Assembly: GCF_017315725.1 (NCBI RefSeq)
Contig: NZ_JAFLRG010000002.1
Span: 806,001 to 870,000 of the forward strand
Length of the DNA stretch: 64,000 nucleotides
Reading direction: 5' to 3'
Origin: Trinickia acidisoli
Lineage (GTDB): Bacteria; Pseudomonadota; Gammaproteobacteria; Burkholderiales; Burkholderiaceae
Part shown: piece after piece, positions 1 through 8,913 of the stretch
Layout: each line of letters opens with the position of its first letter
Position numbering within the stretch: position 1 is the first letter of the stretch
The notes under the pieces: generated by a model
What the model saw: only the letters and a program-made list of their open reading frames with translations
Told to the model about the DNA's origin: nothing
Database searches by the model: none
Position numbers and translations under genes: made by a program

Positions 1-279
1 GCGCTCGAATTGCAACAGGCCTATCGAGCCGTGCCGTTTTCGACGGGTGACGATGGGACCTTGAACGTCGCCGTCGGCAGCCCACTCACGGAAGACGAGC
101 GAGAGACCGTCAAGCGTGCGGCGGGCTGCAACGTGTCGTACTTCGTGGCATGCGATGCGGAAATCGCGACGGAACTCGCGCGTCATGTGCGGCGCTCGGA
201 TCTCGATCGCGGCATAGACGCCGCCGGACTGCACGCGCGCCGCGCGGCGCCGTCGGTTCAACCGGGGGAATGCAGATGA
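1..279 (+). CDS. NfrB-like glycosyltransferase, C-terminal end (partial)
   Basis: Only the last 92 codons are inside the window; the reading frame is open from base 1 to the TGA at 277-279. The tail (about residues 10-60 of the visible part) looks like the MshEN/GspE N-terminal-type domain that ends NfrB-family membrane glycosyltransferases; in E. coli NfrB this region is linked to c-di-GMP control of a secreted polysaccharide. The stop overlaps the start of the NfrA-like gene (ATGA), so the two are translationally coupled. The call rests largely on this neighbour, because the catalytic GT2 domain lies outside the window. Confidence 0.6.
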   Translation, partial: ALELQQAYRAVPFSTGDDGTLNVAVGSPLTEDERETVKRAAGCNVSYFVACDAEIATELARHVRRSDLDRGIDAAGLHARRAAPSVQPGECR

Positions 280-1967
280 AACGCGCAAGATCGACGCGAA
301 CGAGGCGCCTGCCGGCGATCGTTCGCACGGGGGGGCTCGCGGCATTTGCCGCGCTCGCGCTCCATGTGAATTTGGCTTGGGCGCAACCGGGGAAATTGAC
401 GCCGCGTGCATACCGGCTTGCCGATGCCGCATACAAGGCGATCGCCTCCGGCGATCTGCCGCAGGCCGAGGATTATGCGGCACGTGCATTGAAGGTGCAG
501 CCGTCGAGCTTGCAGTTGAGTCTATTGTTGCTCGACGTCTATTTGCGCGAGGGAAAGATCGAAGAGGCCAACCGTGAAGCCGATGCGCTGCTCAAGCGGT
601 ATCCCGACGACGGCAACGTGCTTGCGCAACACGGCTTCCTCGAGCAGAAGCAGCAGCGTTACGACGAAGCGGTGACCGAGTTTTCGGCCGCACTCGAAAA
701 AGGCACGTGGGACGACACTCAGCAGCGCAATCTACGGCTCGCTTGGGCGGACAGCGCATTGATGGCGCATGAGCCCGATCAGGCCGAAAAGGCGTTGACG
801 CCGATCGAAAACGATCCGGATGTGGCGGTTCAACTTCGCGTCGCCCAATTGCGCCTGCGCAACGGCGACCGCAAGGGCGCGCTCGAAGCGGCGCAGCTCG
901 CGCAGGCGAATGCGAGCTCCGACGACGACAAGAAGAGTGCGGCGGCATTGATCGGTTACGCGCAGCAGAGCGAGCCCGATCCGCGCGACGAGCAAGCGCA
1001 GAAGACGCTGCAAAAGGCGTATGACCTGTTGCGCGAAAACAAGGACGAGGATGCGCTGGCGGCGTTTCAACAAGGGTTCGCCCTCGGCGGCGGCAAGGCC
1101 GGCAACTATGCCGACGCCGGCTATGCGGCCAAACGACTTGGCGACAACGACGAGGCCGTGAAACTCTTCGAGGCGAGTCTCGATGCCGACGACAACGAAC
1201 ATGCGTTCGACGATCAACGCCGTTTCGGCTATCGCCGCGAGGTCGAGGAGCTCGATCGCACGTGGGGTTTCGTCGTCAGCTTGCCGTATCAGGTGTCCGC
1301 GTTTTCGTATCAAGGCACGGTCAACGTGTTGCAGCCGGGCATCGAGGCGTATTGGCAGCCACCGACGATCGGCTATCGGAACGGGCGCATTCTGCAGTTC
1401 TTCGTGCGTGGCTACGGCACGGCCTACGATGGATCGGGCAACGTGACGGGCCTGCCGACGCTGCAAGGATCGATCGGCGCGCGCTACAAACCGCTCGTCG
1501 ATCAGAATCTGGTGCTGAGCGCCGAACGACTCGTGCGCTTGGGCAACCAGTCGGTGAACGATTGGTTGGCGCGTATCGGGTTTTCTTCGGAAGCCGGCAC
1601 CGATATGCGCGTGACCGAGCCGAGCTGGCGTAGTTGGCAGGTTTATGCCGAGGCCGATTACTTCGTGCAACAAGGCCGCTACGTGCTTTACTCGCAGTTC
1701 CGTTACGGGCATACGTGGGCGATTCCCGCAATCAGCGATCACTTGACCGTCTATCCGCACGTCGCGCTCGTGTACGATCACGACAGCCGCGAGGTGAACC
1801 AAACGGCGATCGGCGTCGGCCCCGGTCTTCAGTTTCGCTTCTGGTTCCGCGAGAGCCGTTACAGCGCCCCGGCCAGTTGGGCCGACTTGACCGTGCAGTA
1901 CCGCTTCCCGCTGACGTCGGCTGCGCGCGCGCGCGGCGTTGCCGCCCAGCTCACGCTGTGGTACTGA
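276..1967 (+). CDS. nfrA: NfrA-like outer-membrane TPR protein
   Basis: 563 residues. A Sec signal peptide is visible (basic N-terminus, hydrophobic stretch about 18-34, cleavage after AWA at about 36). Residues about 45-330 are helical TPR-like repeats; the C-terminal third alternates aromatic beta strands and matches the domain named after bacteriophage N4 adsorption protein A. In this family the periplasmic TPRs and an outer-membrane part form the export route for the glycan made by NfrB. The ATG at 276 is preferred over the one at 270 because a G-rich ribosome site (264-268) is properly spaced and it overlaps the previous stop. It is shorter than E. coli NfrA (close to 1000 residues), so the porin part may be reduced. 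Confidence 0.72.
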   Translation: MKRARSTRTRRLPAIVRTGGLAAFAALALHVNLAWAQPGKLTPRAYRLADAAYKAIASGDLPQAEDYAARALKVQPSSLQLSLLLLDVYLREGKIEEANREADALLKRYPDDGNVLAQHGFLEQKQQRYDEAVTEFSAALEKGTWDDTQQRNLRLAWADSALMAHEPDQAEKALTPIENDPDVAVQLRVAQLRLRNGDRKGALEAAQLAQANASSDDDKKSAAALIGYAQQSEPDPRDEQAQKTLQKAYDLLRENKDEDALAAFQQGFALGGGKAGNYADAGYAAKRLGDNDEAVKLFEASLDADDNEHAFDDQRRFGYRREVEELDRTWGFVVSLPYQVSAFSYQGTVNVLQPGIEAYWQPPTIGYRNGRILQFFVRGYGTAYDGSGNVTGLPTLQGSIGARYKPLVDQNLVLSAERLVRLGNQSVNDWLARIGFSSEAGTDMRVTEPSWRSWQVYAEADYFVQQGRYVLYSQFRYGHTWAIPAISDHLTVYPHVALVYDHDSREVNQTAIGVGPGLQFRFWFRESRYSAPASWADLTVQYRFPLTSAARARGVAAQLTLWY

Positions 1968-1987
1968 CATGTCGTATCGGAGGGGGC

Positions 1988-2878
1988 ATGGTACGGACCG
2001 AGCGATGTCGATCGAAAAGGCGGATTCGATTAGCAATCCTAACGATCGGATATGGTCTTTCCGTCGCGTTGACGGCATGCACGAATATGCCGCGCGATAG
2101 CCAAGCGCAAGGCATCGTCTGGCAGGTCGACAACGCCACCGCCAATCCCGTCGGCGATTGGCATCTGCTCGGCGTGCGGCAATTGCTGGTTCAATGGATC
2201 GTCGTCGACGATACGGCGTTCGTACCGAACACCGGGCTGCCGAACGCGGCGAATATGCCCGACTGGGCACGCATCGGCCGAGAGCCGTGGGCGCACGACG
2301 TCTTGCTCGGTTTGGCAGGGTATAGCGATGAAAAGCGCGCTCGCGCCAATATCGAAAAGTTGGTGCGCGAGTCGACGCAAGTCGCGCGCGTGTCGTTGCC
2401 CTTGCATGTAACCGGTTACTACTTCCCGGCCGAAGTCGATCCGACTTGGACCGATGCGCCCAAGCTGGCTGCGTTGTTGCAGCCGCTGCCGCGCCCTTTA
2501 TGGATTTCCGTCTACGATCGCTCGAACGTCGGCGGCAAGGCGCTCGCCGATTGGCTTGCAACCTGGCTGCCCGCCGACGTCGGCGTTTTCTTTCAAGACG
2601 GCTGCGGCGTCTACGCGCGTGGCCCATCGGTTGCGCGCGCGTATCTCGACACACTCTCGGCGCGGCTCGGCCACGATCGCGTGCGCGTCATCGCCGAAGC
2701 GTTTCGCCCGAGCGAGCACGGCGGCTTTCGCGCCGCGACCGCCGATGAGTTGCGCGCGCAACTCGCGGCATATCACGGGTACTCCATCTACCTGTTCGAC
2801 GGGCCGCACTACGTATCGAACGACCTCGCCAAAGCGCTGGCGCCCCATGCCGCGGCGCGACACGGGGCCGGCTCTTGA
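1988..2878 (+). CDS. YbcH-like lipoprotein of the NfrAB locus
   Basis: 296 residues, beginning 20 nt after the NfrA-like gene. A lipobox (LTA-C at residue 31) follows a hydrophobic segment, predicting a lipid-anchored periplasmic protein. The body has a repeating strand/helix pattern and acidic residues after strands (ISVYDRS, VFFQDG, VIAEAF) that suggest a TIM-barrel glycoside-hydrolase-like fold. E. coli nfrAB is accompanied by ybcH, whose product is about the same length. A role in trimming or processing the exported glycan is inference; no catalytic pair could be assigned with confidence. Confidence 0.55.
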   Translation: MVRTERCRSKRRIRLAILTIGYGLSVALTACTNMPRDSQAQGIVWQVDNATANPVGDWHLLGVRQLLVQWIVVDDTAFVPNTGLPNAANMPDWARIGREPWAHDVLLGLAGYSDEKRARANIEKLVRESTQVARVSLPLHVTGYYFPAEVDPTWTDAPKLAALLQPLPRPLWISVYDRSNVGGKALADWLATWLPADVGVFFQDGCGVYARGPSVARAYLDTLSARLGHDRVRVIAEAFRPSEHGGFRAATADELRAQLAAYHGYSIYLFDGPHYVSNDLAKALAPHAAARHGAGS

Positions 2879-2889
2879 AACGCCGCTGA

Positions 2890-3858
2890 TTAAGCCGGCG
2901 CTTTCAGGTTGAGGACGGTGCTGCGAAGGAGCGTGAAGTACTTGCTCGTCGAGTACGGAAGCATTTCTTCAGCGTAATACCACCAGAAGAAGCCGCCGAT
3001 GAACTTCGGATCGTTCAGGCTATCCACCATCGGATAGTACGTGCTGATCAGGTTCGATTGCACCGACCAAGGCGCGGACGTGTCCGACGTCCCGATCTCG
3101 CCGAAACCGACCTTCGCGTTCGGGAACAAGCTCTCGAGCGTCGAGAAGTCGCTCTTCCACGACGGATTGAGATCCGGGCAATCCTTGTAGGGGTAGTAGC
3201 TGAACAGGGCGTAATCGGCACCTTCACGCACGGTCGACGGCAAGAACTGCGTCGGCCACGTGCGCCAGTTGTCGATCGGCAACTCCCAGCAGTTGTTGCC
3301 GGACGGATCTTGGTTGTAGTACATCGTGACGGCCACCTTGCCGCCCGCGCCCTTCACGATGTTGTAAGCCGATTGGACCATCTGGCCGATTTGCTGCTCT
3401 TGCGTCGTGGCCGTGGCAGTGGGGCCATTTTCGTTAGGGCGCAGCCATTCGCCGTTGATCTCGTTCGCGATCTCCCAAACGTCGACGTTCGAACCGAGTG
3501 TCGAGACGAGTTCTTGCGTCCGCGCGGTGTACGTCGACAAAGTCGTCGGGAAGTAATACGAATCGTAGATCTCGCCCATCACGTACGCGTACTGATGGAG
3601 CTTGACGATGTAGGGGTAGTAATCCGCTGCCGACGTGCCCGGATCGAACACTACCCGGACGGTCGGACGGTAGGGCAGATTTTGTAAAGAAGCGATGATC
3701 TGGTTGAACTTGCTCAGATCGTCGAGCGTTACGCCGTAGATGGGCGCTTTCGGGGTTTCGACCTGCGCGTGCGCGGTTTGTGCGAAGGGCAGGTACAGTG
3801 CGCAGCTAAGCAGCGCGGAAGTGGCTAGTTTGGAGAAGGTTTTTAATCCTCTGAACAT
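2890..3858 (-). CDS. Secreted clan GH-A-type glycoside hydrolase
   Basis: 322 residues, convergent with the NfrAB-like operon and ending 11 nt from it. A Sec signal peptide ends near AHA-Q (residue 31). Two glutamates fit retaining clan GH-A enzymes: Asn132-Glu133 in VWEIANEINGEW (acid/base preceded by Asn) and Glu254 in VGFGEIGTS (nucleophile at the end of strand 7). Start chosen at ATG 3858 behind AGGAGG; a GTG lies just upstream at 3861. The likely substrate is an extracellular or capsular glycan, perhaps the one exported by the neighbouring operon (inference). The exact GH family cannot be named from inspection. Confidence 0.62.
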   Translation of the reverse strand: MFRGLKTFSKLATSALLSCALYLPFAQTAHAQVETPKAPIYGVTLDDLSKFNQIIASLQNLPYRPTVRVVFDPGTSAADYYPYIVKLHQYAYVMGEIYDSYYFPTTLSTYTARTQELVSTLGSNVDVWEIANEINGEWLRPNENGPTATATTQEQQIGQMVQSAYNIVKGAGGKVAVTMYYNQDPSGNNCWELPIDNWRTWPTQFLPSTVREGADYALFSYYPYKDCPDLNPSWKSDFSTLESLFPNAKVGFGEIGTSDTSAPWSVQSNLISTYYPMVDSLNDPKFIGGFFWWYYAEEMLPYSTSKYFTLLRSTVLNLKAPA

Positions 3859-4096
3859 CACGTCTCTTCCTCCTAGTGGGTTGAAAGAAGCGCGATGTTA
3901 CACGGAAATAAAACACTATTATCCGACGATAACCGTTTATTCGTGTGAGGAACAGGTTGATAAAATAGTTGTATTGGCAACTATTTGCCGCTTGAGATTG
4001 GCGGCGAGCGCGGCGTTTGGAAGCGAGAGTTTGGCGGTTGGAACGCGCCGATCAGGCGTAGGGAAGCGGCGTTGAAAGCCGCTTCCGGTGGGGGAT

Positions 4097-5002
4097 TCAG
4101 AGCGTCGGCAATGGCGGCCGAGATTCGATAGTATTCCTAATTAATTGCTCGACGGCATTGCGTTCCTCGCCGGCGAGCGGCAGCCGCGGCGGACGTACCG
4201 GTTCGGTGCCGAGGCCGACGATCGCTTCGGCGAGCTTGATGTTTTGCACGAGCTTGGACGATACGTCGAGCGCGAGCAGCGGTGCGAACCAACGGTAGAT
4301 CGTGCGCGCTTCTTCGATGCGCCCGGCTTGCAATAAGCGATAGATTGCGACCGTTTCGTGCGGAAACGCACAGACGAGACCGGCGACCCAGCCATGCGCG
4401 CCCATCAGCATCGCTTCCATGGCGAGGTTATCGACGCCGCAAAAGATCGCATAACGCTCGCCTACCGCGTTGATTAGATCGGTTACGCGTCGTACGTCGC
4501 CGCAGGACTCCTTGACGGCGACGATCTTCGGCTCGTCGGCGATTTCCTTGAACATGTCGGGCGTCATGTCGACGCCGTAGGCCAGCGGATTGTTGTAGAC
4601 CATGATCGGCAGCGGGCTTGCCTTGGCGACCATGCGGAAGTGATTGATCGTCTCGCGCCGGTCGGACAAATAGCGCAGGCCCGGTAGAACCATGTAGCCG
4701 GCGGCGCCGTGCTTCGCGCCGCGCTGGGCCTGGCGGCAGCCTTCGAGCGTGCTGTCTTCGGCGATCGTCAGCAGCACCGGCACGCGGCCGCGTGCGGCTT
4801 CGACACCGATGTCGAGCACTTCGAGCTTTTCGTCGAGCGAGAGCGTCGACGCTTCGCCGAGCGAACCGCAGACGATGATGCCGTCCACGCCGGCGTCGAT
4901 TTGCGCTTCGATGTTCTTCTTCGTCCAAGCGCGGTCTATGCTGAAATCTTCGTGAAATTTCGTCGTGACGGCGGGCATGACGCCTTGCCAGACTGGTGCC
5001 AT
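4097..5002 (-). CDS. DapA-family lyase, probable pyrroline-4-hydroxy-2-carboxylate deaminase
   Basis: 301 residues of the dihydrodipicolinate synthase/N-acetylneuraminate lyase fold. The Schiff-base lysine is Lys164 (VAVKES) and the catalytic tyrosine Tyr136 (MVYNNP). It is divergent from the hydroxyproline epimerase gene with about 200 bp between the starts. In hydroxyproline catabolism a DapA-family enzyme deaminates the pyrroline formed by D-hydroxyproline dehydrogenase to 2-oxoglutarate semialdehyde, and this context is the reason for the call. The start at 5002 has a GGAG site upstream (GGAGAAACGAAATG); the longer open frame to 5146 has no such support. Confidence 0.78.
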   Translation of the reverse strand: MAPVWQGVMPAVTTKFHEDFSIDRAWTKKNIEAQIDAGVDGIIVCGSLGEASTLSLDEKLEVLDIGVEAARGRVPVLLTIAEDSTLEGCRQAQRGAKHGAAGYMVLPGLRYLSDRRETINHFRMVAKASPLPIMVYNNPLAYGVDMTPDMFKEIADEPKIVAVKESCGDVRRVTDLINAVGERYAIFCGVDNLAMEAMLMGAHGWVAGLVCAFPHETVAIYRLLQAGRIEEARTIYRWFAPLLALDVSSKLVQNIKLAEAIVGLGTEPVRPPRLPLAGEERNAVEQLIRNTIESRPPLPTL

Positions 5003-5202
5003 TTCGTTTCTCCGGAAGCGGTCGTTAAGCAGAATGCGAGGGCAGTGTAGGACGCAGCCCGTGCGGCGTCTTGCGTCGTTCGCGCATTCGCGATGACGAT
5101 TTCGGCACAGTCGCGCGCCGCGCGGAGAATATGCCGAAATCGGCACGCTCGACGCGCACCGGCGCCAAGACGCGGCGGCCCGGTGTTCCTACCATTAGGC
5201 CC

Positions 5203-6180
5203 ATGAAAACCATCGACATCATCGATTCCCATACAGGCGGAGAGCCGACGCGTCTCGTGATCGCGGGCGGCCCGGACCTCGGGAGCGGCCCGCTCGCGGA
5301 GCGGCTCGAAATCTTGCGCACGCGCCACGACGATTGGCGCGCGAGCGTCGTGACGGAGCCGCGCGGCTCGGACGTCGTCGTTGGCGCGCTACTTTGCGAG
5401 CCATACGATCGGAGCTGTGCCGTGGGCGTCATTTTCTTCAACAACGTCGGCTATCTCGGCATGTGCGGCCACGGCACGATCGGGCTCGTCGCGTCGCTGG
5501 CCTATATGGGCCGGCTCTCGCCCGGGCGCCACCGCATCGAGACGCCGGTGGGCATCGTCGAAGCGACGCTGAACGCCGACGGCAGCGTATCGGTGCGCAA
5601 CGTGCCGGCCTATCGCTATCGGCGCGACGTCGTGGTCGACGTACCCGGCGCGGGCCGGCTTGCCGGCGACGTCGCATGGGGCGGCAATTGGTTCTTTTTA
5701 GTCTCCAATCACGGCCGCATGCTCGAACCGTCTCGCATCGGCGAACTGACGGCCTTCACGCACGAGATTCGCGAGGCATTGATCGAGCAGGGCGTGACGG
5801 GGGCGGACGGTGCACTCATCGATCACATCGAACTGTTCACGCCTGGCGACGAGGACGGGATCGATAGCCGCAATTTCGTATTGTGTCCCGGCGATGCGTA
5901 CGATCGCTCGCCGTGCGGCACGGGCACGAGCGCCAAGTTGGCTTGCCTCGCGGACGACGGCAAGCTCGCGCCCGGTGCGGTGTGGCGCCAGCAAAGCATC
6001 GTGGGCAGCGTGTTCGAAGGGCGGTATGCGCTGCTCGATGCGGCCGAGGGCTTGCCGCCCGGCACGCCTGCGATCGTGCCGACGATCACGGGCCGTGCCT
6101 ACATCATGGCCGAAGGCCAGCTGCTGTTCGAGGAGAGCGACCCGTTCGCCGTCGGCATTCCGAGCACGCGCCCGGCATGA
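5203..6180 (+). CDS. lhpA: 4-hydroxyproline 2-epimerase
   Basis: 325 residues of the proline racemase family. Both catalytic cysteines are present: Cys88 in GMCGHGT and Cys238 in SPCGTGTSAK, so this is a two-base racemase/epimerase rather than a trans-3-hydroxyproline dehydratase (which has Thr at the second site). It converts trans-4-hydroxy-L-proline to cis-4-hydroxy-D-proline, the first step of the pathway completed by the next three genes. Start at 5203 begins the family's conserved N-terminus (MKTIDIIDSHTGGEPTR). The stop overlaps the next start (ATGA at 6177-6180). Confidence 0.88.
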   Translation: MKTIDIIDSHTGGEPTRLVIAGGPDLGSGPLAERLEILRTRHDDWRASVVTEPRGSDVVVGALLCEPYDRSCAVGVIFFNNVGYLGMCGHGTIGLVASLAYMGRLSPGRHRIETPVGIVEATLNADGSVSVRNVPAYRYRRDVVVDVPGAGRLAGDVAWGGNWFFLVSNHGRMLEPSRIGELTAFTHEIREALIEQGVTGADGALIDHIELFTPGDEDGIDSRNFVLCPGDAYDRSPCGTGTSAKLACLADDGKLAPGAVWRQQSIVGSVFEGRYALLDAAEGLPPGTPAIVPTITGRAYIMAEGQLLFEESDPFAVGIPSTRPA

Positions 6181-7307
6181 ACGCCGATGCCGTCGTCATC
6201 GGCGCCGGTATCGTCGGGGCGGCCTGCGCCGCTGAGCTGGCCGCGCAAGGCATGACTGTCGAAGTGCTCGACACGGCCGGGATCGGCGGCGGCGCGACGG
6301 CGGCTGGGATGGGGCACATCGTCGTGATGAACGATTCGCCTGCCGAACTTGCGTTGTCGCGCTATTCGCGCGAACTTTGGCTGGCGCTGGCACCGTCGTT
6401 GCGCAGTGCCGATGCGTTCTCGCGCTGCGGCACGCTGTGGGTCGCGGCCGATGCCGAGGAATGGGCCGCGGCCTGCGCGCTGCGGCACGCTTTGGCCGGC
6501 GCAAACGTAGATGCGGAGTTGCTCGACGCCGCAACGCTTCGCGAGTGCGAGCCCGCGCTCGCGGTACCGATGGCGGGCGCGTTGCTCGTGCCCGACGATG
6601 CCATCGTTTATGCACCGCGCACCGCGCAGTGGCTGCTCGAACATTCGTTAGGAGCCCGAAATATTCGGGTTCGCTCCGGCTGCGAAGTGACCAAGCTGGC
6701 GAGCGGCGAAGCGCGGCTCGCCAACGGCGAGGTCGTCCACGGCGGCTTGATCGTCGTCGCCAATGGGCTCTTCGCTCAGCGGCTCGTGCCGTGGCTGCCG
6801 ATCGTGCCGAAGAAGGGCCATCTGCTGATTACCGATCGCTATCCCGACTACCTTCATCATCAAGTGCTCGAACTCGGATACATCAAGAGTGCGCATCAAA
6901 CGCAAGGGGCGTCGGTGGCATTCAACGCGCAGCCGAGACCGACCGGGCAAGTGCTGCTCGGCTCGTCGCGCCAATTCGACACGATCGATCCAGCCGTGGA
7001 ATGGCCGGTGCTCGCGCGTATGATCGAACGCGCGGCGCGCTATTTGCCGGCGTTTTCGTCGCTGAACGCGATTCGCGCATGGACAGGCTTTCGGGCGGCG
7101 ACGCCGGATGGGCTGCCGATCATCGGTCCGGCGGGCGATGCGCTGCCGGGCGTATGGGTGGCCGCGGGGCACGAAGGGCTCGGCGTGACGACCTCGTTGG
7201 CGACGGCGAAACTGCTCGCCGCGCAGATCGCCGGGACGCGGGCGGCGATCGATGCGGCGCCGTATCGGGTGGACCGTTTTGCCGCGGAGGCGAGCGATGG
7301 CGCATGA
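6177..7307 (+). CDS. FAD oxidoreductase, D-hydroxyproline dehydrogenase subunit (DadA-like)
   Basis: 376 residues, DAO/DadA superfamily. The Rossmann FAD motif GAGIVGAACA lies at residues 8-17, and a C-terminal FAD/substrate motif (TPDGLPIIGP ... GHEGLGVT) is intact. It is the substrate-oxidising subunit of a heteromeric D-hydroxyproline dehydrogenase of the HcnABC/LhpB type, together with the next two genes. ATGA overlap with the epimerase gene and an 11-nt overlap with the ferredoxin-like gene show one operon. It could in principle act on another D-amino or imino acid; the epimerase neighbour argues for cis-4-hydroxy-D-proline. Confidence 0.82.
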   Translation: MNADAVVIGAGIVGAACAAELAAQGMTVEVLDTAGIGGGATAAGMGHIVVMNDSPAELALSRYSRELWLALAPSLRSADAFSRCGTLWVAADAEEWAAACALRHALAGANVDAELLDAATLRECEPALAVPMAGALLVPDDAIVYAPRTAQWLLEHSLGARNIRVRSGCEVTKLASGEARLANGEVVHGGLIVVANGLFAQRLVPWLPIVPKKGHLLITDRYPDYLHHQVLELGYIKSAHQTQGASVAFNAQPRPTGQVLLGSSRQFDTIDPAVEWPVLARMIERAARYLPAFSSLNAIRAWTGFRAATPDGLPIIGPAGDALPGVWVAAGHEGLGVTTSLATAKLLAAQIAGTRAAIDAAPYRVDRFAAEASDGA

Positions 7308-7587
7308 GACGGCGATGGACGATCGCGAAGCTACGCACGTTATCGTGACGATCGACGGCGCGCCGATTCGGGTGCCGGCGTATACGACGGTCGCGGCCGC
7401 GGTGCTGCGCCACTACGGCATTCGCGGCACGCGTGTATCGGTGAGCGGGCAGCCGCGCGCTGCGTTGTGCGCGATGGGCGTGTGTCAGGAGTGCCGCATG
7501 ACGATCGACGAGCGTGCGCATGTGCTGGCCTGTCAAACGGTTTGCCGCAGCGGCATGACGATCCGCACGGAAGGCATGGCTTCATGA
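7297..7587 (+). CDS. [2Fe-2S] subunit of D-hydroxyproline dehydrogenase
   Basis: 96 residues with a plant-ferredoxin-type cluster motif: Cys58, Cys63, Cys66 and Cys79 (C-x4-C-x2-C-x12-C), with an extra Cys at 83. HcnA-like small subunits of this kind carry electrons between the two flavoprotein subunits. Start at 7297 overlaps the upstream gene by 11 nt; a second ATG at 7315 is possible. The stop overlaps the next start (ATGA, 7584-7587). Confidence 0.8.
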   Translation: MAHETAMDDREATHVIVTIDGAPIRVPAYTTVAAAVLRHYGIRGTRVSVSGQPRAALCAMGVCQECRMTIDERAHVLACQTVCRSGMTIRTEGMAS

Positions 7588-8858
7588 AGGCGACATTCGA
7601 TCTCGTCATCGTCGGCGCGGGGCCGGCCGGGCTTGCCGCAGCGCGTGCGGCCACGGCAAGCGGGCTTGCCGTCGCGCTGGTCGACGACAATCCTCGGGCA
7701 GGTGGGCAAATATGGCGTCAAGGTCCCGGAGTCGTGGTGCCCTATGCGTTGCATGAATTGCTTGCTGAATTGATTGGCAGTCCTAACTTTACGCATTTTG
7801 GCGGCAGCAGAGTGTCGGCATTCGCAGGCTCGCGCGAGATGATCGTCGAATCGTCGGAGCGCGGTGGACTGTCGATTTCTTTCGGACAACTCATCATTGC
7901 CACAGGTGCGCGCGAGCGATTGCTACCGTTTGCGGGGTGGACATTGCCGGGCGTGACAGGGGCCGGCGCGCTGCAAGCGTTGATCAAAGGCGGGACGCCG
8001 GTGCGCGGCGAGCGTGTGGTGCTGGCCGGCAGCGGGCCCTTGCTCGTCGCGGCGCTGGCCACGGCGCGCGCGGCCGGCGCTCGCGTGGTGGCCGTCGTCG
8101 AGCAGGCGCCGTGGCGCGCGCTGTTGCCGTTCGGTTTCGCGCTCGGCGCGACACCGTCCAAGGTGTGGCAGGCGATTCGATTGACGCGCGGTTTCGTCGA
8201 TACGCGTTATTGGCCCGACAGTGTCGTTGCTCAGGCACTCGGGGACGGGCGAGTCGAAGCGGCCGTCATCCGCCGCGGCGAGCGCGAGGTGACGCTCGAA
8301 TGCGAGCGTATCGCGTGCGGGTATGGTCTCGTGCCGAACGTTTCGCTGGCGCAGATGAGCGGTTGTACGCTCGAGCAGGGCGCAATTGCCGTCGACCGTG
8401 CGCAGCTCACCTCGGTGCCCGGTGTCTGGGCCGCGGGGGAGTGCACCGGCATCGGCGGCATGGAGCTGGCGCGCGCCGAAGGCGAGATCGCGGGACTTGT
8501 TGCGAGCGGCCAGCCTGTGTCGGTCGCGCTCATCCACGAGCGCGATCGTTGGCGCCGCTTCGCGCAACGCGTGGCGCGGTCGTTCGAACTCGGCACACGG
8601 ATACGTGCGTGGCCCAGCAGCGAGACGATTCTGTGCCGCTGCGAGGACGTGGCATTCGGCGAGGTTGCTGCGCATCCAACGTGGCGCGATGCGAAACTGC
8701 ACACACGGTGCGGCATGGGTCCATGCCAAGGGCGTATCTGCGGTGCGGCCGTGGAAACGTATTTCGGCTGGAACGCGGCGACGCCGCGGCCGCCGCTCGT
8801 GCCGACGCGGATCAGCGCGTTGTTGGAGGCGCAGCGCCCGGACGGCGCTCGCCTATAA
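7584..8858 (+). CDS. FAD/NAD(P) oxidoreductase subunit with BFD-like Fe-S domain
   Basis: 424 residues, HcnB-like. The N-terminal dinucleotide-binding motif is GAGPAGLAAAR (residues 9-19); a second nucleotide site follows GSGPLLVAAL. The C-terminus has the BFD-like [2Fe-2S] cysteines: CRCED, then a second pair in CGMGPCQGRICG. This is the electron-transfer flavoprotein of the three-part D-hydroxyproline dehydrogenase. The native start is the ATG at 7584, inside the stop of the previous gene. A TATAAT hexamer (8854-8859) overlaps the stop codon and may belong to the next gene's promoter, but no good -35 box was found. Confidence 0.82.
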   Translation: MKATFDLVIVGAGPAGLAAARAATASGLAVALVDDNPRAGGQIWRQGPGVVVPYALHELLAELIGSPNFTHFGGSRVSAFAGSREMIVESSERGGLSISFGQLIIATGARERLLPFAGWTLPGVTGAGALQALIKGGTPVRGERVVLAGSGPLLVAALATARAAGARVVAVVEQAPWRALLPFGFALGATPSKVWQAIRLTRGFVDTRYWPDSVVAQALGDGRVEAAVIRRGEREVTLECERIACGYGLVPNVSLAQMSGCTLEQGAIAVDRAQLTSVPGVWAAGECTGIGGMELARAEGEIAGLVASGQPVSVALIHERDRWRRFAQRVARSFELGTRIRAWPSSETILCRCEDVAFGEVAAHPTWRDAKLHTRCGMGPCQGRICGAAVETYFGWNAATPRPPLVPTRISALLEAQRPDGARL

Positions 8859-8913
8859 TCGAGGCGCTTCGCGCGGCGCATCCATGCCGCGCTGTTTTCC
8901 GTGCCCAGTGACG

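Noticed and set aside
9..436. Short minus-strand ORF at the left edge
   Set aside because: Overlaps the coupled NfrB/NfrA-like junction; no ribosome site and no domain.
732..2654. Long minus-strand ORF (640 codons) across the NfrA-like and YbcH-like genes
   Set aside because: High-GC shadow with Arg/Ala-rich, low-complexity content; the + strand frames have signal peptides, domains and ribosome sites.
8854..8859. TATAAT as a full promoter for the PAS-AraC gene
   Set aside because: No -35 box at acceptable spacing; it overlaps a stop codon and may be coincidental.
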